DNA of 64,000 bases, taken from contig CAZRDX010000022.1 of assembly GCA_964599235.1 (NCBI GenBank), positions 1-64,000 on the forward strand, in the 5' to 3' direction. A program made the position numbers and the translations under genes. The stretch is from DRPN01 sp964599235 (GTDB lineage Bacteria > Bacteroidota > Bacteroidia > Bacteroidales > VadinHA17). This document shows positions 7,602 to 20,500 of this stretch, piece after piece. Under the pieces are notes generated by a model, which was not told the DNA's origin, did no database searches, and saw only the letters and a list, made by a program, of their open reading frames with translations. Each line of letters starts with the position of its first letter. Within the stretch, counting starts at the first letter, position 1.

Positions 7602-8403
7602 TTCTCTTTTTCCCCGGGGAGGTATGATGCCGGATGCTCTCCGTCATCAGACGGTACAGCTCCTGCAGTCCGGGCGAGCAAGATAATAATTCCAGATGCT
7701 TTTTTATAACATTTTCGTCATTTCTTACGGCGGGGCCTGTCTGTGCCCGTTGTGGTCCCATGGCCGTGGCTTTCTCTGCGGTCTCGCGGATCAGGGGCAC
7801 CAGCAGTTCGAAGGGCAGGTCGTCTTTTTCCAGCAGTTCGCCGGCAAGGTGATAAAGGTGGTTGACGAAGTTGTTGACGATGACGGCAGCGAGGTGGAGC
7901 GTCCGCCGCCGGGGAGTAGGGATGGAGTACACACGGCGGCTGAGGGTACGGGCGAAAGTAAGTATCTTCATCTCGTCGGCGGGAGTAGCCCCTTCGATGC
8001 AGAGAGGCACCTCGGAGAAGTCGACCCTGCGGCCCGGCGAGAAGGTCTGCAAGGGATAAAGGACCCCGTAGTGGCGGGCCCGGCCGCGGAAGATCTCCAT
8101 AGGCATGCTGCCGGCAGTGTGAAGGGCCAGCCGGTCGCCCGGCGGAAGGAGGGCGGTCACCTCCTCCAGGGCATCGTCGCTGACGCTGTAGATGATGATC
8201 TCGGCAGGAGGCAGGAGGGGTCGGTCGGCGAAGGTGGCGTGAGGCGTCCCGAGACGGCCGGCCAGACGCGCCGCAGTGGCGGCATGACGGCTCACCACCA
8301 GCACCACCCTGTGCCCCGCCGCCTGCAGCGCCTCACCCAGCGACGTGGCCACACGCCCGGCACCCGCCAGCACCACACGCGATCCTACAGGATAAGGTAA
8401 CAT
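7588..8403 (-). CDS. Rossmann-fold and DUF2520 domain protein
   Basis: About 271 residues from the ATG at 8403 (MLPYPVGSRVVLAGAGRVAT); a GTG at 8424 is possible. The N-terminal half is a ProC-like NAD(P)-binding fold with GAGRVATSLGEAL as dinucleotide loop and IIIYSVSDDALEEV as a later strand. The C-terminal half has the DUF2520 helical pattern, including HLAAVIVNNFVNHLYHLA and RAQTGPAVRNDENVIKKH. The family is predicted to be an oxidoreductase but I know of no substrate. Its position before the KdsC-like, UbiA and maf genes is one I recall as recurrent in Bacteroidota, which hints at an envelope-related role; this is inference. Confidence 0.82.
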   Translation of the reverse strand: MLPYPVGSRVVLAGAGRVATSLGEALQAAGHRVVLVVSRHAATAARLAGRLGTPHATFADRPLLPPAEIIIYSVSDDALEEVTALLPPGDRLALHTAGSMPMEIFRGRARHYGVLYPLQTFSPGRRVDFSEVPLCIEGATPADEMKILTFARTLSRRVYSIPTPRRRTLHLAAVIVNNFVNHLYHLAGELLEKDDLPFELLVPLIRETAEKATAMGPQRAQTGPAVRNDENVIKKHLELLSCSPGLQELYRLMTESIRHHTSPGKKRNDHP

Positions 8404-8439
8404 ATCTTCTGACAGGAAAAGCACCTGGGCCCTCCCCTC

Positions 8440-8814
8440 TCATTTCCTGAACGGCGGCAGTTTGATCTCCTTCAGATGCAGCACATAGTTGGCATAGGCA
8501 TAGGCGGAGATCTGCTTCATACAGTCGTCGGCCACCTCACCCGACACCAGCACATGCTCGCCCGACTTGAACTTCTTCACCATCTCCCACGCCGAGTCGG
8601 GCTCGCAAAGGGTGAAATAGGAATAGATCCCGTCGGAGATGAAATAGGTGAATTTGGTATCCTCGTAATAGATGGTCCCCGGCACCTCATTGAGTTCGAA
8701 CTTGATCTCGCCGTCGCAGCCGCATTTTTTCTCTTTGCTGCACGAGCCGGCGGTCACAAGGAGCAGCAACATCACAAGGAGCCCCCATCCTACTTTCGTC
8801 TTTCCCTGGGTCAT
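8440..8814 (-). CDS. Small lipoprotein, hypothetical
   Basis: 124 residues. An N-terminal hydrophobic segment ends in a lipobox (LVTAGSC, Cys about residue 25), so the protein should be a lipid-anchored envelope protein. The mature part is about 100 residues: a Cys-containing start (SKEKKCGCDGEIKFEL) followed by strand-like segments (GTIYYEDTKFTYFISDGIYSYFTLC) and a VLVSGEVADDC segment. The YYEDTKFTYFI...LCEP... LVSGEV pattern could be a small OB-like fold. No function can be assigned. It is preceded by a TAnnTTTG element and is the likely first gene of the transcription unit running down to 1675. Confidence 0.72.
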   Translation of the reverse strand: MTQGKTKVGWGLLVMLLLLVTAGSCSKEKKCGCDGEIKFELNEVPGTIYYEDTKFTYFISDGIYSYFTLCEPDSAWEMVKKFKSGEHVLVSGEVADDCMKQISAYAYANYVLHLKEIKLPPFRK

Positions 8815-8845
8815 CTTCTGTTCTCTTTGGTTCGTGTTCTTACGA

Positions 8846-8853
8846 CAAAAGTA
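8846..8853 (-). promoter_or_regulatory. -7 promoter element, TACTTTTG
   Basis: On the minus strand TACTTTTG at 8853-8846 fits the Bacteroidota TAnnTTTG element 32 bp before the ATG of the lipoprotein gene. No TTTG is seen at the -33 position, so the call rests on one box. It would drive the unit from 8814 to 1675. Confidence 0.4.
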
Positions 8854-8882
8854 AGAAAGAAAACGTTACGCACGATGCCGGT

Positions 8883-10967
8883 TCATCCTTTTGCCGGGGG
8901 GTGCAGGCCGAGGGCTTCGGCCACCATTTCCGCCACGTCCTTCACCTGGCACTCTTCTTCGGCATGTTCGTATTTGACACCGTCGGTGAGCATGGTCATG
9001 CAGTAGGGGCATGCCGTGACGATGGTGCGGGCGCCGGTGGCGAGGGCTTCGCGTGTGCGGATGACGAAGATCTTTTCTTCCTGTCCCTGTTCTTCGCGGA
9101 ACATCTGTCCTCCCCCGCCGCCGCAGCAGAGGGCACGGGAGCGGTTGTGCTCCATCTCCCGGACGGTGAGGCCGAGGGTGCGTAGCACGCGGCGCGGCGC
9201 CTCATAGCCGCCGTTAAGACGCCCCAGATAACAGGGATCGTGGTAGGTCACCCGCTGCGACAGCGTCGCCGGCAGAGGCAGCCGCCCCTCCTCCATGAGT
9301 CGCTCCAGGAAACGGGTGTGGTGGATCACCTCGGGCATGGGACCAAAAGAGGGATACTCGTTGCGGAAAGTATTGTAAACATGAGGGTCGCAGGTGAGGA
9401 TGGTCGTGATGCCGTAACGGCGGAAGGTCTCGATGTTCTGTTTGGCCTGCATCACGAAGAGCATCTCGTTACCTGTGCGGCGGGCCATGTCGCCCGAGGA
9501 GATCTCTTCTTCGCCCAGCACGGCATAGTCGATCCCTGCCCAGGCGAGTATCCTGGCGAGGTCCTGCAGCACCCTGCGGTAGCGGGGGTCATAGCTTCCG
9601 GCGCTGCCTGTCCATAGCAGCATGTCGGGCGGGTTACCGGCGGTGGCGCGGTCGGCCATCACGGGCACCTCGACAGGTTCGTCGCGGCCGTCGCGGCGGA
9701 GCCGCAGGTCGCGGGCCCACTCCAGACGGCTGCCGGCAGGCTTCTGCCACAGAGCACCGTTGTTCTCGACATGGCTGTATACGCTGTTCCATTCCGGTGG
9801 GGCGGCACCCTCCTCCAGGATGCGATAACGCCGCATGCCGAGGATGAGCTCGGGCTGGCGGATGGTCAGCGGGCACTCTTCCGCACAGGCATAACACATC
9901 GTGCAGGCGAAGATCTCCTCGTCGGTGAGACGTGCCCCCAGCAGAGGACGACCGTCGTCGTCACCCCGCAGCAGGAGGGGACCTTTCTCATCCATCCGTG
10001 CCCGTGTCTCCATCATCACCTTGCGTGGGGAGAGAGGCCCGCCGGCACGGTGTACGGGACACACCTCCGTGCAGCGGCCGCACTGGGTGCAGGTGAGCGA
10101 CTCTAAGTACTCCTTGCGGGTGAGGTCCTCCGCATCGAGGATGCCGAAACGGCCGGGAGGCTCGTCGCCGGGAGGCTCGTCACGCAGCATCGCCTCCACC
10201 TCGCGGGTCACCTGCGGCATGTCGGGCAACGCCCCTACGGGCCAGGGAGGGGAGAGGAAAACATTGGGCAGCGACAGATAGACATGGAAATGCTTCGACC
10301 AGGGCAGGTAGTTGGCGAAGAGGAAGATGATGACGATGTGGCTCCACCAGCAGAGACGATAGCCGGTGGAGGCGAGAGCGTCGCCGTGAGCCCCCAGGAG
10401 AGGGAGCAGCCGCTCTGCCACGGGATAACGGCCGGCCGTCCCGCCGGCTGCCAGGTAAAAAAGGTCCATGCCCGTCAGGGTGACCATCAGCAGGAGGATG
10501 AGCAGCAAGGTGATGTTGGCATCGCGGCGGGCATGCGGGCCCATCTCCCTGCCCCGGAAACGCGGCACCACAAAGAGGTTGCGCCGGAGGAAGAAGATCA
10601 CCACGATGAGGGCCACCAGCGGGGCTGCCACGTCGATCATGGCAGTGAGCAGAGGGTAACCTCCCCATACGGCAAAGCTCTTCTCCCTCCCCGTGAAGCC
10701 GTCGAGGATCATCTCGAGCGTGCCGGCCAGGATCACCAGGAAGCTCCAGAAGAGCAGGGCGTGCAGCATCCCGGCAAAGGGACGCCGGAAAAGCCGCGCC
10801 TGCGCCAGACCCACCCTGACGGTGTTCCACAGCCGGGCGGGAAGGTCACGCACGGGAAACGCGGGACGCAAAAAACGGAAGAGACGGTAATAATGTCCGG
10901 CCGAGAGGGAAAGCCCTGCCAGTGTGATGAGGAAGAGAAGGTCGAACACGAGCACTGAGGTCTTCAT
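8883..10967 (-). CDS. Membrane Fe-S oxidoreductase (heterodisulfide-reductase-like), ETF-linked
   Basis: About 694 residues from the ATG at 10967. The N-terminal 240 residues contain several membrane helices with His residues, resembling the cytochrome-b/NarI-like part of such proteins. Two 4Fe-4S motifs follow (TCTQCGRCTEVCPVH and CTMCYACAEECPL), then two CCG domains of HdrD type (TYHDPCYLGRLNGG and RALCCGGGGGQMF near residue 620). This architecture is that of the ETF:(mena)quinone oxidoreductase-like proteins encoded with etfAB in bacteria without the eukaryotic-type ETF-QO. It should take electrons from EtfAB and deliver them to the quinone pool or another membrane acceptor. The gene lies 49 bp behind etfA. 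Confidence 0.9.
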   Translation of the reverse strand: MKTSVLVFDLLFLITLAGLSLSAGHYYRLFRFLRPAFPVRDLPARLWNTVRVGLAQARLFRRPFAGMLHALLFWSFLVILAGTLEMILDGFTGREKSFAVWGGYPLLTAMIDVAAPLVALIVVIFFLRRNLFVVPRFRGREMGPHARRDANITLLLILLLMVTLTGMDLFYLAAGGTAGRYPVAERLLPLLGAHGDALASTGYRLCWWSHIVIIFLFANYLPWSKHFHVYLSLPNVFLSPPWPVGALPDMPQVTREVEAMLRDEPPGDEPPGRFGILDAEDLTRKEYLESLTCTQCGRCTEVCPVHRAGGPLSPRKVMMETRARMDEKGPLLLRGDDDGRPLLGARLTDEEIFACTMCYACAEECPLTIRQPELILGMRRYRILEEGAAPPEWNSVYSHVENNGALWQKPAGSRLEWARDLRLRRDGRDEPVEVPVMADRATAGNPPDMLLWTGSAGSYDPRYRRVLQDLARILAWAGIDYAVLGEEEISSGDMARRTGNEMLFVMQAKQNIETFRRYGITTILTCDPHVYNTFRNEYPSFGPMPEVIHHTRFLERLMEEGRLPLPATLSQRVTYHDPCYLGRLNGGYEAPRRVLRTLGLTVREMEHNRSRALCCGGGGGQMFREEQGQEEKIFVIRTREALATGARTIVTACPYCMTMLTDGVKYEHAEEECQVKDVAEMVAEALGLHPPAKG

Positions 10968-11016
10968 CACGGTCAGGTATGGTGTCAGAAGGCAGCCCGG
11001 CAGCCGGCGGGACGGC

Positions 11017-11988
11017 TCACCCCTCTTTTCTGCGTCGGCGTATGGCTTCGATGAGTCGCGGCAGCACCTCGAGGGCGTCGCCGACGATACCGTAGTCGGC
11101 CATCTCGAAGATGGGAGCGTCGGGGTCCGTGTTGACGGCAGCTATCACCTTGCTTCCGCTGACGCCGGCCATATGCTGGATGGCACCGGAGATGCCGAAG
11201 GCGAAGTAGAGGTCGGGGGCGATGATCTTGCCTGTCTGTCCGGCATGATCTTCGGGAGGGCGCCAGCCCTCGTCGGCCACGGGGCGGGTGCAGGCCACGG
11301 CCCCGCCGAGGAGGGAGGCCAGCTCTTCCAGGAGACGGAAGTTCTCCGCCGCCTGCATGCCGCGGCCGCCCGAGACGACGACACGTGCGTCGGTGAGGGA
11401 ACGGTGCTCGCGGCGCGGTTGCGCGGCCACCCGCTCCAGCGGGCCTGCTGGCAGCGGCTCGCCGGCGAAGGGCTCGGCGACGGGCACACCGTCGAAATGC
11501 TCCTCCTCCCAGGCATGGGGCGCCAGCATCAGCACCTTGCGTTCGGTGAGGATCTCGGCCTGCTCGGTCACCTTGCCGGAGTAGACGCTCCGGCGCACGA
11601 CGAAAGGCTCCGTCTGCAGGGGCAGGTCCCTCACACCCGCCACGTAGCCGGCACGGATGACAGCAGCCGCGTAGGGTGCCAGCATCCTCCCCACGGCACC
11701 ATAGGCAAAGAGGAGGACCTGCGCGCCGGCATGTGCGGCAGCCTCCACGTAACGGCGGCCGTGGAGGGTGACGTCAAAGAAGGGGGGCAGCCCTTCGCCG
11801 GCGAGCAGGAGACGCGAGGCGCCGCAGCGTCCCGCCACCGCCTGCTCCTCGTCGCCGAGGACGGCAGGGACGAAAGCCACCGCCTCACCACCCAGCATTC
11901 CTGCCAGACGCCTCGCATAGGAGAGCAGCGCCCGCGAGCGCTCGGTGAGACGGCCTTCATGAACTTCGGTATATGCCAGTACCACCAT
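11017..11988 (-). CDS. etfA: Electron transfer flavoprotein, alpha subunit
   Basis: 323 residues from the ATG at 11988, 2 bp after the etfB stop; the longer open frame upstream is a shadow of etfB. The N-terminal domain (MVVLAYTEVHEGRLTERS) is adenine-nucleotide-hydrolase-like. The C-terminal FAD domain has RVVVSGGRGMQAAENFRLLE, HAGQTGKIIAPDLYFAFGIS and AIQHMAGVSGSKVIAAVNTD, the core ETF-alpha signature. The protein is a soluble heterodimer partner of EtfB that carries electrons from acyl-CoA or other flavoprotein dehydrogenases to the membrane Fe-S protein encoded next door. Whether this ETF is of the bifurcating type cannot be judged safely by eye. Confidence 0.95.
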   Translation of the reverse strand: MVVLAYTEVHEGRLTERSRALLSYARRLAGMLGGEAVAFVPAVLGDEEQAVAGRCGASRLLLAGEGLPPFFDVTLHGRRYVEAAAHAGAQVLLFAYGAVGRMLAPYAAAVIRAGYVAGVRDLPLQTEPFVVRRSVYSGKVTEQAEILTERKVLMLAPHAWEEEHFDGVPVAEPFAGEPLPAGPLERVAAQPRREHRSLTDARVVVSGGRGMQAAENFRLLEELASLLGGAVACTRPVADEGWRPPEDHAGQTGKIIAPDLYFAFGISGAIQHMAGVSGSKVIAAVNTDPDAPIFEMADYGIVGDALEVLPRLIEAIRRRRKEG

Positions 11989-11990
11989 GG

Positions 11991-12749
11991 TCAGCTTATC
12001 TTGATCGTTCGGGTCTCTTTTTCCAGCAGGTCGAGGATCTCTTCCGCCCTCTCGGGGGGTATGAGTTTCACGGGTGGTTTTTCCGGGGGCATCTCCCATC
12101 CGGCGCTGCGCCGCAGGGGTGTCTCTTCGCTCGGTGGGGTGACGACGGTGACGGGCCGGCGGCGTGCCATCATCAGGCCCCGCATCGAGGGCATGCGCGG
12201 CTCGCGGGCGATGCCTTTCTGCACCACCGCCAGGAAGGGCGGCTGCACGGCGAAGGTCTCTGTGCCCTCGTCCATCTCGCGGGTGAAGAGGATCCTGTTC
12301 TGCTCCACGCTGATGGCGGTGACGCTGCCGCTGGCGGCGATGCCGAGCTGTTGTGCCACCATCATGCCGGTGGCGCCCCCGCCGTGGTCGGTGGTCTCCG
12401 GGCCGGCCAGTACCAGGGCGGCCGGATGCTCCCTGAGCCACGAGACCAGGAGGACGGCAGCGCTCCAGGCGTCGCCGGGGACGGCATCGACACGCACCGC
12501 CTCGTCGGCACCCATGGCCAGGGCACGACGCAGCAACGTCTCATGCTCCGCAGGACCCGCATGCAGCACACACACACGCTCCACCCCAGCAGCAGGATCC
12601 TCCTTCAGCTCCAGAGCACGTGTCAGCGCCAGCTCATCCCAGGGATTGATCACCCACGGCACCTCGCTCAGCGCCGGGACACCCTCGTCCGACAACGTCA
12701 CCCGCACCGTGGTGTCTGGAACAACAGACAAAAGAACCGTGATATCCAT
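11991..12749 (-). CDS. etfB: Electron transfer flavoprotein, beta subunit
   Basis: 252 residues from the ATG at 12749 (MDITVLLSVVPDTT); the TTG 39 bp upstream lies next to the -7 element and is not credible. ETF-beta features: VINPWDELALTRALEL, the ALAMGADEAVRV segment, LVLAGPETTDHGGGATGMMV in the nucleotide loop and a C-terminal VQKGIAREPRMPSMRGLM stretch. It forms the small subunit of the flavoprotein with EtfA. It is the first gene of an etfB-etfA-FeS operon with 2-bp and 49-bp spacings, separated from the rpoC unit by a strong terminator. Confidence 0.95.
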   Translation of the reverse strand: MDITVLLSVVPDTTVRVTLSDEGVPALSEVPWVINPWDELALTRALELKEDPAAGVERVCVLHAGPAEHETLLRRALAMGADEAVRVDAVPGDAWSAAVLLVSWLREHPAALVLAGPETTDHGGGATGMMVAQQLGIAASGSVTAISVEQNRILFTREMDEGTETFAVQPPFLAVVQKGIAREPRMPSMRGLMMARRRPVTVVTPPSEETPLRRSAGWEMPPEKPPVKLIPPERAEEILDLLEKETRTIKIS

Positions 12750-12775
12750 GACCTGCACAAGTGTTGGTAAAGAAT

Positions 12776-12783
12776 CAAAAATA
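12776..12783 (-). promoter_or_regulatory. -7 promoter element before etfB, TATTTTTG
   Basis: TATTTTTG on the minus strand matches TAnnTTTG and lies 27 bp before the etfB ATG, just downstream of the terminator of the rpo unit. No convincing -33 box is present. A short imperfect inverted repeat (ATCCTT...AAGGAT, 12788-12811) sits directly upstream. Confidence 0.4.
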
Positions 12784-12840
12784 AACAATCCTTCCCATTC
12801 CGGGAAAGGATTTTCTCAGTTCCCCGGCAACAACGAACAA

Positions 12841-12870
12841 AAAAAAGACCTCCCGCGGGAGGTCTTTTTT
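12841..12870. terminator. Perfectly palindromic terminator behind the rpo/DUF3467 unit
   Basis: A run of A, the 18-bp palindrome GACCTCCCGCGGGAGGTC (12847-12864) and a run of T form a 30-bp perfect palindrome. It works as a rho-independent terminator for the minus-strand transcript coming from rpoC and DUF3467, before the etf promoter. The symmetry would make it function in both directions. Confidence 0.9.
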
Positions 12871-12875
12871 CGTCA

Positions 12876-13196
12876 TCAGGCCTGGGCGGTAGGACCGCCG
12901 AAGTTCATCGGCATCACGGGCCCGCCGCCCTGGATCTCTTTGATCTTGCCATGGACGGCCTCGTACTTGGCGATGTTGTCCTGCAGAGCCATGAGCAGGC
13001 GTTTGGCATGCTCCGGAGTGAGGATGATGCGCGACTGCACCTTGGCTTTGGGTACGCCCGGCATCACCCGCACGAAGTCGAGCACGAACTCTGCACTCGA
13101 ATGGGTGATGATGGCCAGGTTGGAATAGATGCCCTGTGCCACATCCTCGGTGAGCTCCACATTGATCTGGTTCTGTTGTTTTTTCTTGTCGTCCAT
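12876..13196 (-). CDS. DUF3467 domain protein
   Basis: 106 residues, beginning MDDKKKQQNQINVELTEDVAQGIYSNLAIITHSSAEFVLDF. This N-terminal strand-turn pattern, RVMPGVPKAKVQSRIILTPEHAKRLL and the Pro/Gly-rich tail (GGGPVMPMNFGG) are characteristic of DUF3467, a small bacterial family of unknown function. The gene starts 12 bp after the rpoC stop and is followed by the terminator at 12841-12870, so it is the last cistron of the RNA polymerase operon. That placement suggests a housekeeping role linked to transcription, but this is inference only. Confidence 0.9.
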   Translation of the reverse strand: MDDKKKQQNQINVELTEDVAQGIYSNLAIITHSSAEFVLDFVRVMPGVPKAKVQSRIILTPEHAKRLLMALQDNIAKYEAVHGKIKEIQGGGPVMPMNFGGPTAQA

Positions 13197-13208
13197 GGTG
13201 TGGTAGGT

Positions 13209-17522
<4,314 letters not shown>

Positions 17523-17573
17523 ATTGTGATGTTGTTATTATTTACGATCAGGTTCAAAGCACAACCGGGCTGA

Positions 17574-20500
17574 TTATTCGAGGCGCACGCTGAGGGCGAG
17601 GCCTTTGAGCTCGTGCAGCAGCACGTTGAGTGACTCGGGGATGCCGGGTTTGGGCATGTTCTCGCCTTTGACGATGGCCTCGTAGGTACGGGCGCGTCCC
17701 TGGACGTCGTCCGACTTGACGGTCATCACCTCCTGGAGGATGTTGGCCGCGCCGAAGGCTTCGAGGGCCCACACCTCCATCTCACCGAAGCGCTGTCCGC
17801 CGAACTGGGCTTTCCCGCCGAGCGGCTGCTGCGTGATGAGCGAGTAGGGACCGATGGAGCGGGCATGCATCTTGTCGTCGACAAGGTGGCCCAGCTTGAG
17901 CATGTAAATAACCCCCACGGTAGCCGGCTGGTCGAAACGCTCGCCTGTGCCGCCGTCGTAGAGGTGCGTCACCCCGTAGTCGGGCAGACCCGCCTTGCGT
18001 GTATACTCGGTGATCTGCTCCAGGGTGGCCCCGTCGAAGATGGGCGAGGAGAACTTCACCCCCAGCTTCTCCCCGGCCCACCCCAGGACCGTCTCGTAGA
18101 TCTGACCCAGGTTCATCCTCGAAGGCACACCCAAGGGGTTGAGAACGATGTCGACGGGCGTGCCGTCCTCAAGGAAAGGCATGTCCTCAGCACGGACGAT
18201 ACGGGCCACGATGCCCTTGTTCCCGTGGCGACCGGCCATCTTGTCCCCCACCTTGATCTTGCGCTTCTGGGCGATGTACACCTTGGCCAGCTTGATGATG
18301 CCTGCCGGCAGCTCGTCACCGATGCTGCGGGTGTACTTCAGACGCTTGTAGTAACCGTCGATCTCCTTGTACTTGGTGATGTAGTTGTGGAGGATGGTCT
18401 TGATCTGCTCGTTCTTCTTCTTGTCGGTCGTCCACTTGTTGGGGTTGACGTTGAGGAAGTCGACCGTCTGCAGCAGCTTGAGGGTGAACTTGGTCCCCTT
18501 GGGGATCACATCCTCGTTGTAGTTGTTCTTGACGCCCTGCGAGGCTTTGCCGTTGACCAGGACGAAGAGCTTGTCGATAAGTTTGTTGCGCAGTTCGGCC
18601 GCCTTCTCCTGGAACTCTTTATCGAGCTTCTCGAGGTAAGGCTTGTCGGCAGCCCGGCTGGCGCGGTCCTTGTTGGCCCGGGCGAACAGCTTCTTGTCGA
18701 TCACCACGCCGGTGAGCGACGGCCCGGCCTTCAGCGAGGCATCTTTCACGTCGCCAGCCTTGTCGCCGAAGATGGCGCGCAACAGCTTCTCCTCCGGCGA
18801 AGGATCCGATTCGCCCTTGGGCGTGATCTTACCGATGAGGATATCTCCCGGCTTCACATGGGCACCGATGCGGATCAGACCGTTCTCGTCAAGATTCTTG
18901 GTAGCCTCTTCGCTCACGTTGGGGATGTCGGAGGTGAGCTCCTCCAGGCCGCGTTTGGTATCGCGCACCTCAAGGATATGCTCGTCGATGTGGATGGAGG
19001 TGAAGACGTCGTTGCGCACGACGTTCTCCGAGATCACGATGGCGTCCTCGAAGTTGTACCCTTTCCATGGCATGAAGGCCACCTTGAGGTTGCGGCCGAG
19101 GGCCAGCTCGCCGTGGACGGTGCCGTAACCTTCGGTGAGTACCTGTCCTTTCACTACCTTCTCACCCTTACGGACGATCGGCTTGATGTTGATACAGGTA
19201 TTCTGGTTGGTCTTGCGGAATTTGGTCAGACGGTATTCCTTGACATCGTCGTCGAAGCTGAGGAATTTCTCTTCCTCGGTACGGGAGTAACGGATGACGA
19301 TCCTCTCCGAGTCGACATATTCGACGATGCCGTCGCCTTCGGCGATATAGAGCATGCGTGAGTCGCGTGCCACCACCTCTTCGATGCCGGTACCCACGAT
19401 AGGTGCTTCGGGGCGCAGCAGGGGCACGGCCTGACGCATCATGTTCGAGCCCATCAGGGCCCTGTTGGCGTCGTCGTGCTCAAGGAAGGGGATGAGCGAG
19501 GCAGCCACCGAAGCGATCTGGTTGGGCGCCACGTCCATCAGGTCGACCTTCGAAGCATCCGCAAAGGGGAAGTCCCCCTCAAAACGGGCCTTCACCCGCT
19601 GGTTGATGAAACGTCCTTCCTCGTTGTAGGGAGCGTTGGCCTGGGCGATGAGCTTGTTCTCTTCCTCTTCGGCGCTGAGGTAGACCACGGCATCGTTGTC
19701 GAGGTTGACCCTGCCGGCCTCCACCTTGCGGTAGGGGGTCTCGATGAAGCCCAGCTCGTTGATCTTGGCATAGACGCACAGCGATGAGATAAGGCCGATG
19801 TTAGGCCCCTCGGGCGTCTCGATAGGACAGAGACGCCCGTAATGGGTATAGTGGACGTCACGTACCTCAAAACCGGCACGTTCACGCGACAGACCGCCCG
19901 GACCCAGTGCCGAAAGACGACGCTTGTGCGTCATCTCGGCCAGCGGGTTGGTCTGATCCATGAACTGCGACAGCTGGTTGGTACCAAAGAAAGAGTTGAT
20001 CACCGACGAGAGCGTCTTGGAGTTGATCAGGTCGATGGGGGTGAACACCTCGTTGTCGCGCACGTTCATCCTTTCACGCGTGGTGCGGGCCATACGCGCC
20101 AGCCCCACACCGAACTGGTTGTAAAGCTGCTCACCCACCGTACGCACACGACGGTTGCTCAGGTGGTCGATGTCGTCCACGTCGGTCTTGGAGTTGATCA
20201 GCTTGATCAGGTGCTTGATGATCTCTACGATGTCGGAGGGAGTAAGCACCTGCTGGTCGAGGGGTGTGTCGAGGCCCAGCTTCTTGTTGAGCTTGTAGCG
20301 CCCCACCTCGCCCAGATCGTATCTCTTGTCGGAGAGGAAAAGGTTGTTGATCACCTCGCGGGCGGTCTGCTCGTCCGGCGGTTCGGCATTACGCAACTGA
20401 CGGTAGATATACAATACCGCCTCCTTCTCCGAGTTACACGGGTCTTTCTGTAGGGTGTTGAAGATGATCTCATAGTCCGACACATCCTTGTCTTCCTTAT

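Noticed and set aside
11989..12441. N-terminal extension of etfA to 474 residues
   Set aside because: The extension overlaps etfB in another frame and reads as Arg/Gly/His-rich shadow; the ATG at 11988 sits 2 bp after the etfB stop.
12788..12811. Operator or terminator in front of etfB
   Set aside because: The inverted repeat is imperfect (one bulge) and short; it is mentioned with the promoter but not strong enough as a separate feature.
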